Source of the DNA: a virus
Direction: 5' to 3' (one strand)
DNA length: 39,400 nucleotides
IMG/VR virus record: IMGVR_UViG_3300046824_000015
Span: 1-39,400 of that record
A model generated the notes under the pieces. That model saw nothing but the letters and a program-made list of their open reading frames with translations, was not told the origin of the DNA and did no database searches. A program made the position numbers and the translations under genes. Positions 1 through 7,761 of this stretch are shown here, in pieces (the first letter of the stretch is position 1; the number at the start of each line of letters is the position of its first letter).

Positions 1-756
1 CCGCCGACGAGTCAACCCGGCCCGGTGCAGGCGCAGCCCGCGCCCACGCAGCCGACGCAGACCGGCGCCTTTCCCGGCACGAAGCCGGGGGGCGGGGCGA
101 CGACCACTGGCACGCTCCCGGGTGGGACGGGCGGGGCGGATCAGGCGGGGAACCAAGCGCTCTGGGATCAGGCGGGCCACGACATCAAGACGTTCATCAG
201 CCTCTATGCCCAGAAGCACAACATTTCGCCCCAGCAGATCCCGAGTGTCACGAATCAATTCGCGGACGCGCTGAAAAGCGTCGGGGTGAATGCGGACTAC
301 GAGGGCACGGACGAATACGGGCGGTCCGCGGGCATCAAGGTCAACGGGATGCCCTACAAGATCATCAACGGCTCTGGGCAGTGGATGTATGACACCTACC
401 AGAACGCCGAAGGGGCGCCGGCGAATTACGGCATGCCGGGGTATGTGCCGGGGCAGGGCGGTGGCGGATCGCTCTGGGCCACGGTGCCGACGGAAGCCGA
501 AGCGCGGGACATGCCGGGGATCCAGTTCGCCCTCGATGAGAACAACCGGCGCATGATGGCCGGCGCGGCGGCCAAGGGCACGTTGTTGAACGGTCGGACC
601 CAGCAAGCCATTGGGGAGAGCAACATTCAAGCGGCGCTGCAGATGGGCTATCTGCCGCTGGCGCAGTTACAAAATGCGGTGAAAGGCCAGAACACGGGGA
701 GCCTCTACAATTTGGCGAACCTCGGACTGTCTGCTACTGGCACGGGGAACGCCTGA
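1..756 (+). CDS. Phage ejection/internal virion protein, C-terminal part (5' partial)
   Basis: The frame is open from base 1, so the gene is cut by the window edge; the first in-frame ATG is at 25. The first ~40 residues are a Pro/Gly/Thr-rich linker. A folded middle follows (SPQQIPSVTNQFADAL, then NGMPYKIINGSGQW). The last ~80 residues (FALDENNRRMMAGAAAKGTLLNG, then NLANLGLSATG) resemble the C-terminal motif of podophage DNA-injection/tail proteins, in which an FxLxEG-like helix precedes AAAxGxLxSG. Its stop overlaps the next start by one base (TGATG), so the two are probably translated together. The N-terminal half of this protein type is found at the other end of the window (38363-38923). 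The role in the virion is inferred from the C-terminal motif and the neighbours. Confidence 0.6.
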   Translation, partial: PPTSQPGPVQAQPAPTQPTQTGAFPGTKPGGGATTTGTLPGGTGGADQAGNQALWDQAGHDIKTFISLYAQKHNISPQQIPSVTNQFADALKSVGVNADYEGTDEYGRSAGIKVNGMPYKIINGSGQWMYDTYQNAEGAPANYGMPGYVPGQGGGGSLWATVPTEAEARDMPGIQFALDENNRRMMAGAAAKGTLLNGRTQQAIGESNIQAALQMGYLPLAQLQNAVKGQNTGSLYNLANLGLSATGTGNA

Positions 757-2561
757 TGGGCGCCGCGGATCGGATTGCCGAGACCATCCTGAAGATGGGG
801 CAGATCCGTGCGGACGAAGCGCAGCGGGTCGGGCAGATCAATGCGCAGCAGCAGGCGAACAGCGCCCAGATTTGGGGCGGGGCGCTTGCGGGCCTCGGGC
901 AGACGATTGCGAATATCCCGAATGACATCGCCAAGCAGAAGGCGCTGGAGGTGGAAACCCAGACGCGCCAGAACGCCCTCGATCAGCAGAAGAAGTTCCA
1001 GAACGACCTCTTCAACGCGAACGAGATTTACCAATACACGACGCGCCCCGGCCCTGACGGGTCTGTGCAGTTTGATGAAGAGAAGCTGCCAGGCATGGTG
1101 CAGAAGATGTCAGCGGCGGGCATCAATCCTGACGTGGTGGAGCATTTCGCGGGCGCCTATAAGGGCATGAATCAAACCATGTCCAGCTTCCGCGACACGC
1201 AACTGAAGCATCAGGCGGATTTCGCCAACTACATGCTGCAGTCGGCCAGTCCTGAACATCCATTGACGCCTGCGACCTCCTTGGCAGCGGCGAAGATCGC
1301 GCAAGCGAACGGGCTGGCGAATGCCGATGACGTGAACAAGATGATGGCGGCGTTCAATCAGGGGAAGGATCCGACAGAGGTCTTCAAGGCCATTGCGAAC
1401 TATGGCAAGCAGCCGCAACAGCCGATCAAACTCAGCGATAAGGATCGGCTTATCGACCCGACCAGCCTGAAAACGCTTGTGCCCGCTGTGCCGGACGTGG
1501 AGAAGCCGAAGGCGCCCACGAATGCCTTTGAGGCATGGCTTGCGGCTGTTGCGAAGGATCCATTCCATCCGACACGCGCCGAAGTGAACGAAGCGCAGTC
1601 CAGTGCCGCGAAGGAAGTCGCGCCTCCAACGAAGGATGAATTTCAATCCTTCAAGGATGCCTATGCCCAGAAGATCCTTGGTCCGAATGGCAACTGGGAT
1701 CAACTGACGCCCGATCAGCGCATCCAAGGGAATGCGGCCTATACCAAGTCGAAGATTGACCCTTCGACCGCAGCCCTCGCCGCGAGTAACGCAGAGATCC
1801 GCAACCTGCTCCTCAAGGCGCAACTGGGCCAGCAACCCACGCAAGAGGATGCGGCGACGATTGCCCAGCAAGTGGTCAATCACAAGATGGCGCCGTCTCA
1901 GGCCATGCTGCTCGGTGGAGGGATGGGATCATCTGGGGCGGCTTTCAAGCGGATGCTGACCACTCAAGCCCTGAAAATCGATCCAGAGTTTGACTGGGAG
2001 CAGGCCGAATCCGACTACCAGTTTGGCAAGACCCCCGGCTTCCAGAGCACGATGCGCTATATCCAGAGCGTCGGGCCTGACATGGCGCGGCTCAAGAAGA
2101 ATGCCGACATTCTGGCGAATGGCGACATCCGCAGCGTGAACGCGCTGATCAACGCCGGGAAGAATCAGGTCAACAACGTCGATCTGAAGAAGTATCAGAC
2201 CGACCGCTTGCTGGTCTCTGATGTCATCGCCAAGATTCTGCAGGGCGGCGGCACGGGATCAGGTGTGTCTGACAGCAAGCTGAAGCAGGCTGGCGAGATC
2301 CTCAAGGATAGCGATTCACCAGCCGCGACCGCTGGGGCGTTAGAAGAAGCATTAGTTCTAATCGGCAACCGTGAGAAGACACTGGCGCGGGGCACCTACT
2401 TTGAGCGGCAGAAGCCAGAAGCGGCGCCTGCGGCCGCACCAGCGAAGACGGCCCTCCCAGCAGCACCGGCCGGTCAGCGGTATGTTCGTGACGACAAGAA
2501 TCAGGTTCGGCTCGCCCCGGCTGGCGCCGCGCTGCCGAAGGGTTGGAAGGAAGGCCAATAG
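756..2561 (+). CDS. Putative internal virion / DNA-ejection protein (601 aa)
   Basis: This large, soluble, Ala/Gln/Lys-rich protein lies in the virion gene cluster. Residues ~1-80 are predicted helical (IRADEAQRVGQINAQQQ and similar). The middle has Pro/Lys linkers, and the conserved-looking part is ~360-545 (ATIAQQVVNHKMAPSQA, FDWEQAESDYQFGKT, LINAGKNQVNNVDLKKYQTD). That last segment resembles a helical domain common in large internal proteins of soil and aquatic podophages. The C-terminus is an Ala/Pro linker followed by a short YVRDDKNQVRLAPAGA-type tail, as seen in phage-encoded peptidase or ejection proteins. No catalytic motif is visible. Position, size and helical composition suggest a protein packaged in the head and injected with DNA; this is an inference. 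Confidence 0.5.
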   Translation: MGAADRIAETILKMGQIRADEAQRVGQINAQQQANSAQIWGGALAGLGQTIANIPNDIAKQKALEVETQTRQNALDQQKKFQNDLFNANEIYQYTTRPGPDGSVQFDEEKLPGMVQKMSAAGINPDVVEHFAGAYKGMNQTMSSFRDTQLKHQADFANYMLQSASPEHPLTPATSLAAAKIAQANGLANADDVNKMMAAFNQGKDPTEVFKAIANYGKQPQQPIKLSDKDRLIDPTSLKTLVPAVPDVEKPKAPTNAFEAWLAAVAKDPFHPTRAEVNEAQSSAAKEVAPPTKDEFQSFKDAYAQKILGPNGNWDQLTPDQRIQGNAAYTKSKIDPSTAALAASNAEIRNLLLKAQLGQQPTQEDAATIAQQVVNHKMAPSQAMLLGGGMGSSGAAFKRMLTTQALKIDPEFDWEQAESDYQFGKTPGFQSTMRYIQSVGPDMARLKKNADILANGDIRSVNALINAGKNQVNNVDLKKYQTDRLLVSDVIAKILQGGGTGSGVSDSKLKQAGEILKDSDSPAATAGALEEALVLIGNREKTLARGTYFERQKPEAAPAAAPAKTALPAAPAGQRYVRDDKNQVRLAPAGAALPKGWKEGQ

Positions 2562-3788
2562 ATGCCTGAGAACATGGGCAAAGATCTGGCCCTCTCCGAA
2601 CCATTCATGCAGTTCGGGCAGACGCTGGCCAGCATTGGGCAGGCGGTGGATGCTGGTGACGTGCCGCAGCATGTGCTCGATGCCTTCGACTACGTGAAAT
2701 CGCATCTGGCCTCTGGCGGCACAGAACTGCAGAACGCTTATCGCACGTTGACGAGTTATCTGCCGACGACGGCGCAAGCCCCTACGAAGACCACGCAAGT
2801 CGGGCCGTATCAGGTGCAGCACGTCGGCGCCGCGAAGTCAAACGCGACGGATGCGAAGCCAGCGGCGAAGCCTGCCTCCGATCCGTCTTCGTGGCCGGTG
2901 GTCTCCAAAGATGATCCATCGACGTGGCCGGTCGTTGGGGCGGCAGAGACCGCAGCGCCAGATCAACCTAAGGCACCAGGATCCGGTCTCGGCACGATGC
3001 AGGGCGCGTTTGAGACGGTGAAGGATTTAGGCAAGGGCTTTGCGAAGAAGGCTGGCCGCACCGTCCAGATGGTCGCGGACGATCTGCCGCACGCCTTTGG
3101 AGGAGCTGGGCTCAGCGACTATATCGACATGGCGACAGGACGGCCACAAGGCACCAGTTACGGCATGGTGTCTCAGGGCGTGCAGCCCTCCAACACCACG
3201 CAGCGCGTCGGTGGGGGCATAGAAACAGCTGCAGAGATGGCGATTCCTGTCGGTGCTGCAGCAGAGGCGATGCCCTCGACGGCACGGGCCGGGGCGAAGT
3301 TTGGCCAAGTGATGGGCGCAGCTAAAGCCGTGCCTGTCGATGTAAGTAAGGTGGGAAACACTGCACTTCGGATTGCTGACCTTGCCCAGCGTGGCGGCGG
3401 CACTCAATGGGGACCTCCCCCCGTGAGACAGTTGATCCAATATCTAACGAATCCTGATAATCCAGCGTTGACCTATGAAGTCGGTCGTGATTTTGCCTCC
3501 AATATCGGCCGCTTATCGGTCAAGGATTGGCAGGCGATGAATCCGCAGATCGGCGCGAAAGTCGCTGAATTAGCAGCCGGTCTCAATGAGGCGTTGGCCC
3601 AAGCCGCCAACAAGGTCGGCAAAGGACAAGCCTATGCGGAGGCGATGAACGAATACGCACGGGCGAAGCGATTGCAGAGCGTGTTTACGTCTGTGCTTGA
3701 AGGCGCGAAACGCTCGGCGCCCTACATGACGGCGGCTGGTATTGGCGGATATCTCGGCACGAAGATTCAAGAGGCATTAGGTAAATAG
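2562..3788 (+). CDS. Putative virion protein with DPS(S/T)WPVV repeats (408 aa)
   Basis: It starts at an ATG directly after the previous TAG. The N-terminal third is helical. A short tandem repeat of the type DPS(S/T)WPVV (residues ~107-125) follows, then an Ala/Pro linker. The C-terminal half has Gly/Ala-rich stretches (AAEMAIPVGAAAEAM) and ends in a segment that could touch a membrane (TAAGIGGYLGTKIQEALGK). This make-up fits the third member of a set of internal or ejection proteins. I do not recognise a family. The neighbours on both sides are virion-type genes with zero or one-base spacing, so a shared transcript is likely. Confidence 0.45.
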   Translation: MPENMGKDLALSEPFMQFGQTLASIGQAVDAGDVPQHVLDAFDYVKSHLASGGTELQNAYRTLTSYLPTTAQAPTKTTQVGPYQVQHVGAAKSNATDAKPAAKPASDPSSWPVVSKDDPSTWPVVGAAETAAPDQPKAPGSGLGTMQGAFETVKDLGKGFAKKAGRTVQMVADDLPHAFGGAGLSDYIDMATGRPQGTSYGMVSQGVQPSNTTQRVGGGIETAAEMAIPVGAAAEAMPSTARAGAKFGQVMGAAKAVPVDVSKVGNTALRIADLAQRGGGTQWGPPPVRQLIQYLTNPDNPALTYEVGRDFASNIGRLSVKDWQAMNPQIGAKVAELAAGLNEALAQAANKVGKGQAYAEAMNEYARAKRLQSVFTSVLEGAKRSAPYMTAAGIGGYLGTKIQEALGK

Positions 3789-4337
3789 ATGCCCGATTAC
3801 CTCGTGACGGATCCGGCGACCGGCCAGCGGATCAAGATGACCGGCCCCGCCCCGCCGAGTGAGGCGCTGATCCGGCTGGCACTGGCGAAGGTCAAGCCGT
3901 TGCCCTCGCATGTCGGGCCAGAGCAGAACACGCCTGATTTCGGTGGCGGGCGACGGTGGAGCGAAGCCGCACAAGCACCGGTCGGCCCGAATAAAGGCTT
4001 GGGCTTTCTGGGGCCGCTAAAGCTGCCGAATGGCGTGATGTCGGAACTATCAGAGGACGGCGAGATCAACGGCATGCCGGTGCAGTATCCGCTGATTGTG
4101 CCGACGCTGAATGCTGGCGAGGTGCGGTCGCTGATGGCTGGCGCGAAGCCCACGGAGGCGATTACGCGCAAGGCGCAGCAGTATGCCGCACAACGGATTG
4201 CAGCCGGGAAGAGTCCGTTTGCTGCGCTCGGTGAGCAGGACCTGACGATCCATCCACAGATTCCGCGCACATCGCAGACACGGGATCCGCTGACTGCGTT
4301 ACAAGGCGCTGAGGCCATCGGGCCAGAGGAGAAGTAA
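3789..4337 (+). CDS. Phage structural/ejection-associated protein with conserved small domain (182 aa)
   Basis: Residues 1-35 (YLVTDPATGQRIKMTG, then PPSEALIRLAL) resemble the short module found at the front of phage proteins that read as 'the target gene/product with a P-T-E-x-E-L helix'. Residues ~68-150 (GLGFLGPLKLPNGVMSE, then VPTLNAGEVRSLM, then KAQQYAAQRIAAGKSPFA) match a domain I know from many phage virion proteins, with the pattern GxGFFGxLxxPxG...LVPTLTxxE...KAxxHAxxRxxxGxSPF. Its biochemical role is not known to me. It is packed tightly between the 408-aa virion protein and the spike-like module. Confidence 0.5.
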   Translation: MPDYLVTDPATGQRIKMTGPAPPSEALIRLALAKVKPLPSHVGPEQNTPDFGGGRRWSEAAQAPVGPNKGLGFLGPLKLPNGVMSELSEDGEINGMPVQYPLIVPTLNAGEVRSLMAGAKPTEAITRKAQQYAAQRIAAGKSPFAALGEQDLTIHPQIPRTSQTRDPLTALQGAEAIGPEEK

Positions 4338-4338
4338 A

Positions 4339-4662
4339 TTGGCTGCCGCTCAATTGTTCGCTCAACCCTACTGGCAAGCCATTGACAACAGGCTCACCAG
4401 CGATACGCCTGGAGTCCCGCTTGTCGGGGCCAAGCTGTCGGTTTTTTTAACTGGATCGACAACTCCGCAACCGGTCTACCATGACAGCGACTTATCGGTG
4501 GCCTGGACGCAGCCCATCGTGACGAACGCTTCTGGTATTTCGGACGATCCGATCTATGTCTCACAGACTCCAGCACTCAAGATTGTCGCGACTGACGCCG
4601 ATGACGTTGCCCTCCCTGGATTCCCACAGGATCCGTGGTCGCCCTACGCGCTCGGCAGTTAG
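4339..4662 (+). CDS. Orphan tail-spike/fibre head-binding-like domain (107 aa)
   Basis: The start is TTG at 4339, preceded by a strong AGAGGAG Shine-Dalgarno at 4323-4329. The sequence has the pattern of the N-terminal module of podophage spikes and fibres: PLVGAKLSVFLTGSTTPQPVY, then a T-x-P-I-V-T-N-A-S-G-I stretch, then ALKIVATDADDVALP. Family knowledge describes the pattern as NGxPLxGGKLYxYxAGTTTPQxTY...NPVxLDxxG...YKLVLxD. In spikes this module attaches to the tail and is followed by a beta-helix. Here the protein ends right after the module. It could be an adaptor for a separately encoded receptor-binding protein or a decayed spike. Confidence 0.6.
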   Translation: MAAAQLFAQPYWQAIDNRLTSDTPGVPLVGAKLSVFLTGSTTPQPVYHDSDLSVAWTQPIVTNASGISDDPIYVSQTPALKIVATDADDVALPGFPQDPWSPYALGS

Positions 4663-4705
4663 ATTGCAGGAACCCCCGCAAATAAACTGTGCAAAGGGGG
4701 CAGCG

Positions 4706-5011
4706 ATGGCCGGAAACACAGCGACACTAGTCATGAGTCAGAACCCTATGGGCGACGTGACCGCGGCCGAATTTTATCAGGCGCTCAGGGATCAGACTCG
4801 CCAGCTTATGGAACACGTCGATCAGAAGTATCAGCAGATGATGACGGCGCTGCAGGTCCATGAGCAGGAAGATCGCAAGGTCGCGGATGCCGTCCTGAAG
4901 ATGACGACGCAGCGGGACGAGGAAGCGAAGCAGGCCGCGAAGAATGCGGCGTGGGTGTCGCTGGTGGTGGCGGGTGGAGTCTCGGCGTTCTTTAAGTGGA
5001 TCCTGAAGTGA
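4706..5011 (+). CDS. Coiled-coil, C-terminally anchored membrane protein, XhlA/holin-like (101 aa)
   Basis: ATG 4706 has an AAGGGGG Shine-Dalgarno. Residues ~20-80 are charged helix/coiled coil (ALRDQTRQLMEHVDQKYQQM and similar). One C-terminal membrane segment follows (WVSLVVAGGVSAFFKWILK). This cytoplasmic coiled coil plus C-terminal tail anchor is the layout of XhlA-type lysis proteins and related phage holin partners. The stop overlaps the GTG start of the M15-like peptidase, which fits a holin-endolysin pair. Length is normal for the family. Confidence 0.55.
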   Translation: MAGNTATLVMSQNPMGDVTAAEFYQALRDQTRQLMEHVDQKYQQMMTALQVHEQEDRKVADAVLKMTTQRDEEAKQAAKNAAWVSLVVAGGVSAFFKWILK

Positions 5012-5394
5012 TTGTGAGATTTAAGCCCGGTTGCATCCTCGAGCCGTCGCCGGTCACGGTGCGCCTGCTCTCGGCGGTGGACCGTGTGGCGAACAATTCG
5101 CCCTATGACATCACCGTCACATCGGCAGCGGATAATCACCCGCCGGGGGATGTGCACACCCTTGGGATGGCGCTCGACTTGCGCTCACATGATCTGGTGG
5201 ACGAGGACAAGATCGACGTGGTGCGGTCGGTGCTCGCGGAATTGTCCGACGAGGTGCCCGATGATGTGAGCGCCCGGAACGGGGCGTGGCTGGCGCTCGA
5301 GACAGACGAGTGGTTCATCATGCTGGAGAAGCACGGTGAGCTGACGGAGCATGTGCATGTGCAGCGGCGCAAGGGCGCGGTGCCGCTTGGGTAG
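5008..5394 (+). CDS. M15-type Zn peptidase, putative endolysin (128 aa)
   Basis: The GTG at 5008 overlaps the stop of the membrane protein (GTGA); a GTG at 4996 is also possible. The sequence has the hallmarks of the small M15/VanY-type peptidases: NHPPGDVHTLGMALDLR gives His50 and Asp57 (H-x6-D), and EHVHVQ gives His115 and His117. These are the expected three Zn ligands plus Asp. Such enzymes cleave the L-Ala-D-Glu or D-Ala-D-Ala bond of peptidoglycan stem peptides. No signal peptide is present, so release would depend on a holin, which fits the gene just upstream. An adjacent GH-A-like protein may complement it. Confidence 0.75.
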   Translation: MIVRFKPGCILEPSPVTVRLLSAVDRVANNSPYDITVTSAADNHPPGDVHTLGMALDLRSHDLVDEDKIDVVRSVLAELSDEVPDDVSARNGAWLALETDEWFIMLEKHGELTEHVHVQRRKGAVPLG

Positions 5395-5473
5395 GTGGTG
5401 GTGTTTCTCAACCCGGCAACGGCGCTGGATTCTCCGGTCGCTGGATGCCCTTCACGCAAAGGTGGATTTGATT

Positions 5474-5668
5474 ATGGCCTCAGAAGCAGACCTCCAGAAA
5501 GATCTTGATGCGATTGCAGCGGGTGTGACGGCAGCCGTCAGCCAGATTGCGGACCTGAAGGCGCAGATTGCCGCCCTTGGGACCGGCCCTGTCACGCAGG
5601 ATCAGCTTGACGCCTTAACCGCGCAGGCCGACAGCATCGTGGCGGCGCTCACGCCGAACACCCCATGA
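5474..5668 (+). CDS. Small coiled-coil phage protein (64 aa)
   Basis: The ATG at 5474 has an AAGGTGG Shine-Dalgarno 8 bases upstream, which decides the start over longer open frames. The protein is almost wholly helical with hydrophobic heptads (DLQKDLDAIAAGVTAAVSQI) and ends in a loose Thr/Pro tail. It resembles the short coiled-coil proteins common near phage lysis genes. No function is assigned. Its stop overlaps the next start (ATGA). Confidence 0.55.
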   Translation: MASEADLQKDLDAIAAGVTAAVSQIADLKAQIAALGTGPVTQDQLDALTAQADSIVAALTPNTP

Positions 5669-5949
5669 TCGGCTACGAGGAAGCGATCCTGCAGGACCAA
5701 CTCCGCGTGGCGCTGGACGCCAACGGCAACCCCATTGCCGGGAAGGTGCAGGTGCATTACCCGCGGGGGTCGGCCACGTTGCTCGCGTGCTTCTTCACGG
5801 AGACGCCGGTGCGGTTGGAAGTCGTGGCGCCGGATCAGGTCAGCGGGTTTACCAACTTTACGGTCAAGAACGGCAATCTGCTGATGACGCCTGACCGGGA
5901 TAACTGCCCCGGCTCGATCATTATCGGCGCCGGCCTGACGCAGCCATGA
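5665..5949 (+). CDS. Hypothetical protein (94 aa)
   Basis: The start ATG overlaps the upstream TGA (ATGA). The sequence looks like a small beta-rich domain (QLRVALDANGNPIAGKVQVHY, then VRLEVVAPDQVSGFTNF). It has no cysteine cluster, membrane segment or known catalytic motif. The position between lysis-region genes suggests an accessory role. I do not recognise the family. Confidence 0.5.
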   Translation: MIGYEEAILQDQLRVALDANGNPIAGKVQVHYPRGSATLLACFFTETPVRLEVVAPDQVSGFTNFTVKNGNLLMTPDRDNCPGSIIIGAGLTQP

Positions 5950-6053
5950 CGCCCTGTGCCGCCTGCAGACGCTGGGCGTGTGTCCAACTGGAAGGCAGCT
6001 TGGTCTATTGCCTCGCCTGCTGGTTCTATCATCGGCGGTTCCATGTCGCTTAG
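5946..6053 (+). CDS. Two-CxxC zinc-finger microprotein (35 aa)
   Basis: This is an open frame with an ATGA overlap to the upstream gene and an 11-base overlap with the next gene. It encodes 35 residues with two knuckles, CAAC near the N-terminus and CLAC ~23 residues later. That spacing suits a single tetracysteine zinc site. The tail is basic and aromatic (WFYHRRFHV). It is short, but tight coupling and the paired CxxC argue that it is real. It belongs to the many CxxC microproteins of this genome. Confidence 0.5.
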   Translation: MTPCAACRRWACVQLEGSLVYCLACWFYHRRFHVA

Positions 6054-7200
6054 GCGGACGCTGCTGCTGTCTGGCGGCTCGAGCGGCGGCGGCGGTCAGC
6101 AGACCGGGCGCCTGCACATCGATGGCCGGATGTTCCGTGAGGAGTCCGGCAAGGCATGGGCGTGGCGCGGCACGGACGGCTTCCTCCTCTATCTGCTCTG
6201 GCTGATTGGCGGTCCTGCCGCCATCGATCCGGTGCTCGCGGATTGGTTCTCTGTAGCGCCAGAGACCCCGCCGAATACCATCCGTGTGCTGGGGATGGTG
6301 AATAGCTTCGCCCGGCTGCATCCGTCGGATTGGGGCGAGACGTATTACACCGAACTTAAGCCCTTTGCGCGGTATCTCTTTAGCCGCTGGGCGGTGCGCT
6401 TCGAGTTTGTGATCTTCGCGGACGGGGCCGATTGCGGCTTCTCGGATTATGGCGTGCAGGATACCCATGCGCTGCGCGTCGAGAACGAAATCGGCGACGA
6501 ACCGAACGAAATGACGGAAGTCGCGAACGAGCCGTCACAGCATAACAATCTTCCGGGTGGCGATGCACGGGCCTACGAGATTTATCAACTCATCAAGGGG
6601 CCGGGACGAATGATCGCCACGGGCGCCTATGACTGGGATCATCCGGGGGACTATCTGACCTACCACGGTCCTCGGGACGGAGCGCCAGATTATGGCTGGG
6701 TCAGGAAGGCCAACGACCTCAAGGATGGCTGCGAGGCGACGAACCGACCGACAGTTGGCGACGAGCCGATGGGCGCTGGTGAGAATGAGACCGGCTCACG
6801 GGACACGAATCCCTCCCATTTCGCGCAGTATGCGGCCATCGCTGCCATGAATGGCTCAGGGTCTACCTTCCACTCGGACAGCGGGATCTTGGCGCGTCCC
6901 TTTCAACCGGTGCAGCGGGAGTGCGCGAGGGCGTTCTATCAAGCCGCCGCCTGGCCTCCACCGGATACGCAGCTCGCCCCTTACAATCGCGGGGATGCCG
7001 CCTGCCCCTGCTGCTGGCTCGGGACCTCCATTTGTCAGCATGATGACCATGTTGAGCAACGCAGCTACGGCAAGATTCTCGAGCCGCTCGCATGGGTCTG
7101 TCAGGTGGAGACGACACGCACAGCCCCGACACCCTGCCCAGGATGGGCTATCGAGGCGCCAGGGCCGTCGGTGGGCCTCACGGTCTTTCGTCGGGCCTAG
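6043..7200 (+). CDS. Clan GH-A glycoside hydrolase-like protein (385 aa)
   Basis: ATG 6043 is chosen because it follows the microprotein stop region; an upstream GTG at 5956 would overlap that gene completely. After a Gly/Ser linker the protein begins with a typical GH opening (LHIDGRMFREESGKAWAWRGTDGF). It then has barrel-like strands (NTIRVLGMV, VRFEFVIFADG) and a VANEP motif near residue 160. The Glu of NEP is the acid/base residue of clan GH-A TIM barrels. A later GDEPMGAGENE near residue 240 may give the second acidic residue. The C-terminus ends in a small beta module (GPSVGLTVFRR). It is probably a polysaccharide- or wall-degrading enzyme of virion or lysis use; the substrate cannot be read. 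The cluster CPCCWLGTSIC near residue 325 is unusual. Confidence 0.6.
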   Translation: MSLRRTLLLSGGSSGGGGQQTGRLHIDGRMFREESGKAWAWRGTDGFLLYLLWLIGGPAAIDPVLADWFSVAPETPPNTIRVLGMVNSFARLHPSDWGETYYTELKPFARYLFSRWAVRFEFVIFADGADCGFSDYGVQDTHALRVENEIGDEPNEMTEVANEPSQHNNLPGGDARAYEIYQLIKGPGRMIATGAYDWDHPGDYLTYHGPRDGAPDYGWVRKANDLKDGCEATNRPTVGDEPMGAGENETGSRDTNPSHFAQYAAIAAMNGSGSTFHSDSGILARPFQPVQRECARAFYQAAAWPPPDTQLAPYNRGDAACPCCWLGTSICQHDDHVEQRSYGKILEPLAWVCQVETTRTAPTPCPGWAIEAPGPSVGLTVFRRA

Positions 7201-7245
7201 TGGCGGTCCCGAGGGGGAAGATTGATCTCCGGCCCTGCTGGGGGC

Positions 7246-7347
7246 ATGGCCGACGCGGCGGGGATGTGTATTGGCTGCGGCCGACGGCGGATCGGCGCCG
7301 GGGCGGTCGGACGAAGGTCGAACGCGGGCGACGGAGGACCGATGTGA
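7246..7347 (+). CDS. Possible CxxC microprotein (33 aa)
   Basis: The ATG lies 45 bases after the previous stop, with a GGGGG run just upstream. It encodes 33 residues with one CIGC knuckle followed by basic residues (GRRRIGAG). One knuckle cannot form a full zinc site on its own. It is the only candidate gene in the 169-base stretch between 7200 and 7370. Evidence is weak. Confidence 0.25.
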   Translation: MADAAGMCIGCGRRRIGAGAVGRRSNAGDGGPM

Positions 7348-7369
7348 AGCGGAAACCAAAGGAGCCAGA

Positions 7370-7582
7370 ATGCCCGTCATTACCTTGCTGATCTACATCG
7401 TCTTAGTCGCCTTGCTCGGGTTCTTGGCCGTCTGGGTGCTGGGGAAGCTGGCGCCGGGACATCCGGCGATCATTGACAACGTGATCTGGGTGATTGTGGT
7501 CCTGATCATCGTGCTGCAGGTGCTGACCGCCTTCGGGCTGCTCGGATCTGGGCCGCTGGTGCCGCGGCTGGGGTCCCGATGA
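7370..7582 (+). CDS. Small two-helix membrane protein, holin-like (70 aa)
   Basis: The ATG has an AAGGAG Shine-Dalgarno (7357-7362). Two membrane helices are visible: LLIYIVLVALLGFLAVWVL at the N-terminus and NVIWVIVVLIIVLQVLTAFGLL in the second half, joined by a short polar loop with Pro. This is the layout of small membrane proteins of the Thivi_2564 type, often found next to phage lysis genes and regarded as holin candidates. It starts a run of three tightly linked small genes. Confidence 0.6.
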   Translation: MPVITLLIYIVLVALLGFLAVWVLGKLAPGHPAIIDNVIWVIVVLIIVLQVLTAFGLLGSGPLVPRLGSR

Positions 7583-7761
7583 AGAAGAATCCGCAAGACG
7601 CCACACTACGGAACGTGCGAGCCGCCCATAAGCGGGATCAACTGCTGAAGGATGCCCTGATCAACGCCATCGGGACGCTGGACCGGCGCGTGACGGGCAC
7701 GAATGATGTACTGGATGGGCTGATCAAGCGGGTCATCGCGCTCGAGAAGGCTCGGCGCTAG
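7579..7761 (+). CDS. Small coiled-coil protein (60 aa)
   Basis: It is coupled by ATGA to the membrane protein upstream and overlaps the next start by one base. It is charged and helical (DALINAIGTLDRRVTGTNDV, then LIKRVIALEKARR). It has no membrane helix. It may be a soluble partner of the flanking membrane proteins, like the coiled-coil partners of two-component holins; this is inferred only from position. Confidence 0.5.
   Translation: MKKNPQDATLRNVRAAHKRDQLLKDALINAIGTLDRRVTGTNDVLDGLIKRVIALEKARR

Noticed and set aside
5956-6042. Longer start for the glycoside hydrolase-like gene (GTG 5956)
   Set aside because: It would fully overlap the two-CxxC microprotein, and the added residues look unrelated to the domain.
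5602-6468. Minus-strand open frame of 288 residues in the lysis region
   Set aside because: Overlaps several coupled plus-strand genes and has shadow-type composition.
7020-7200. Possible frameshift in the Cys-rich end of the glycoside hydrolase-like gene
   Set aside because: The final residues (SYGKILEPLAW, then GPSVGLTVFRR) still read like the family's small C-terminal module, so the frame seems intact.
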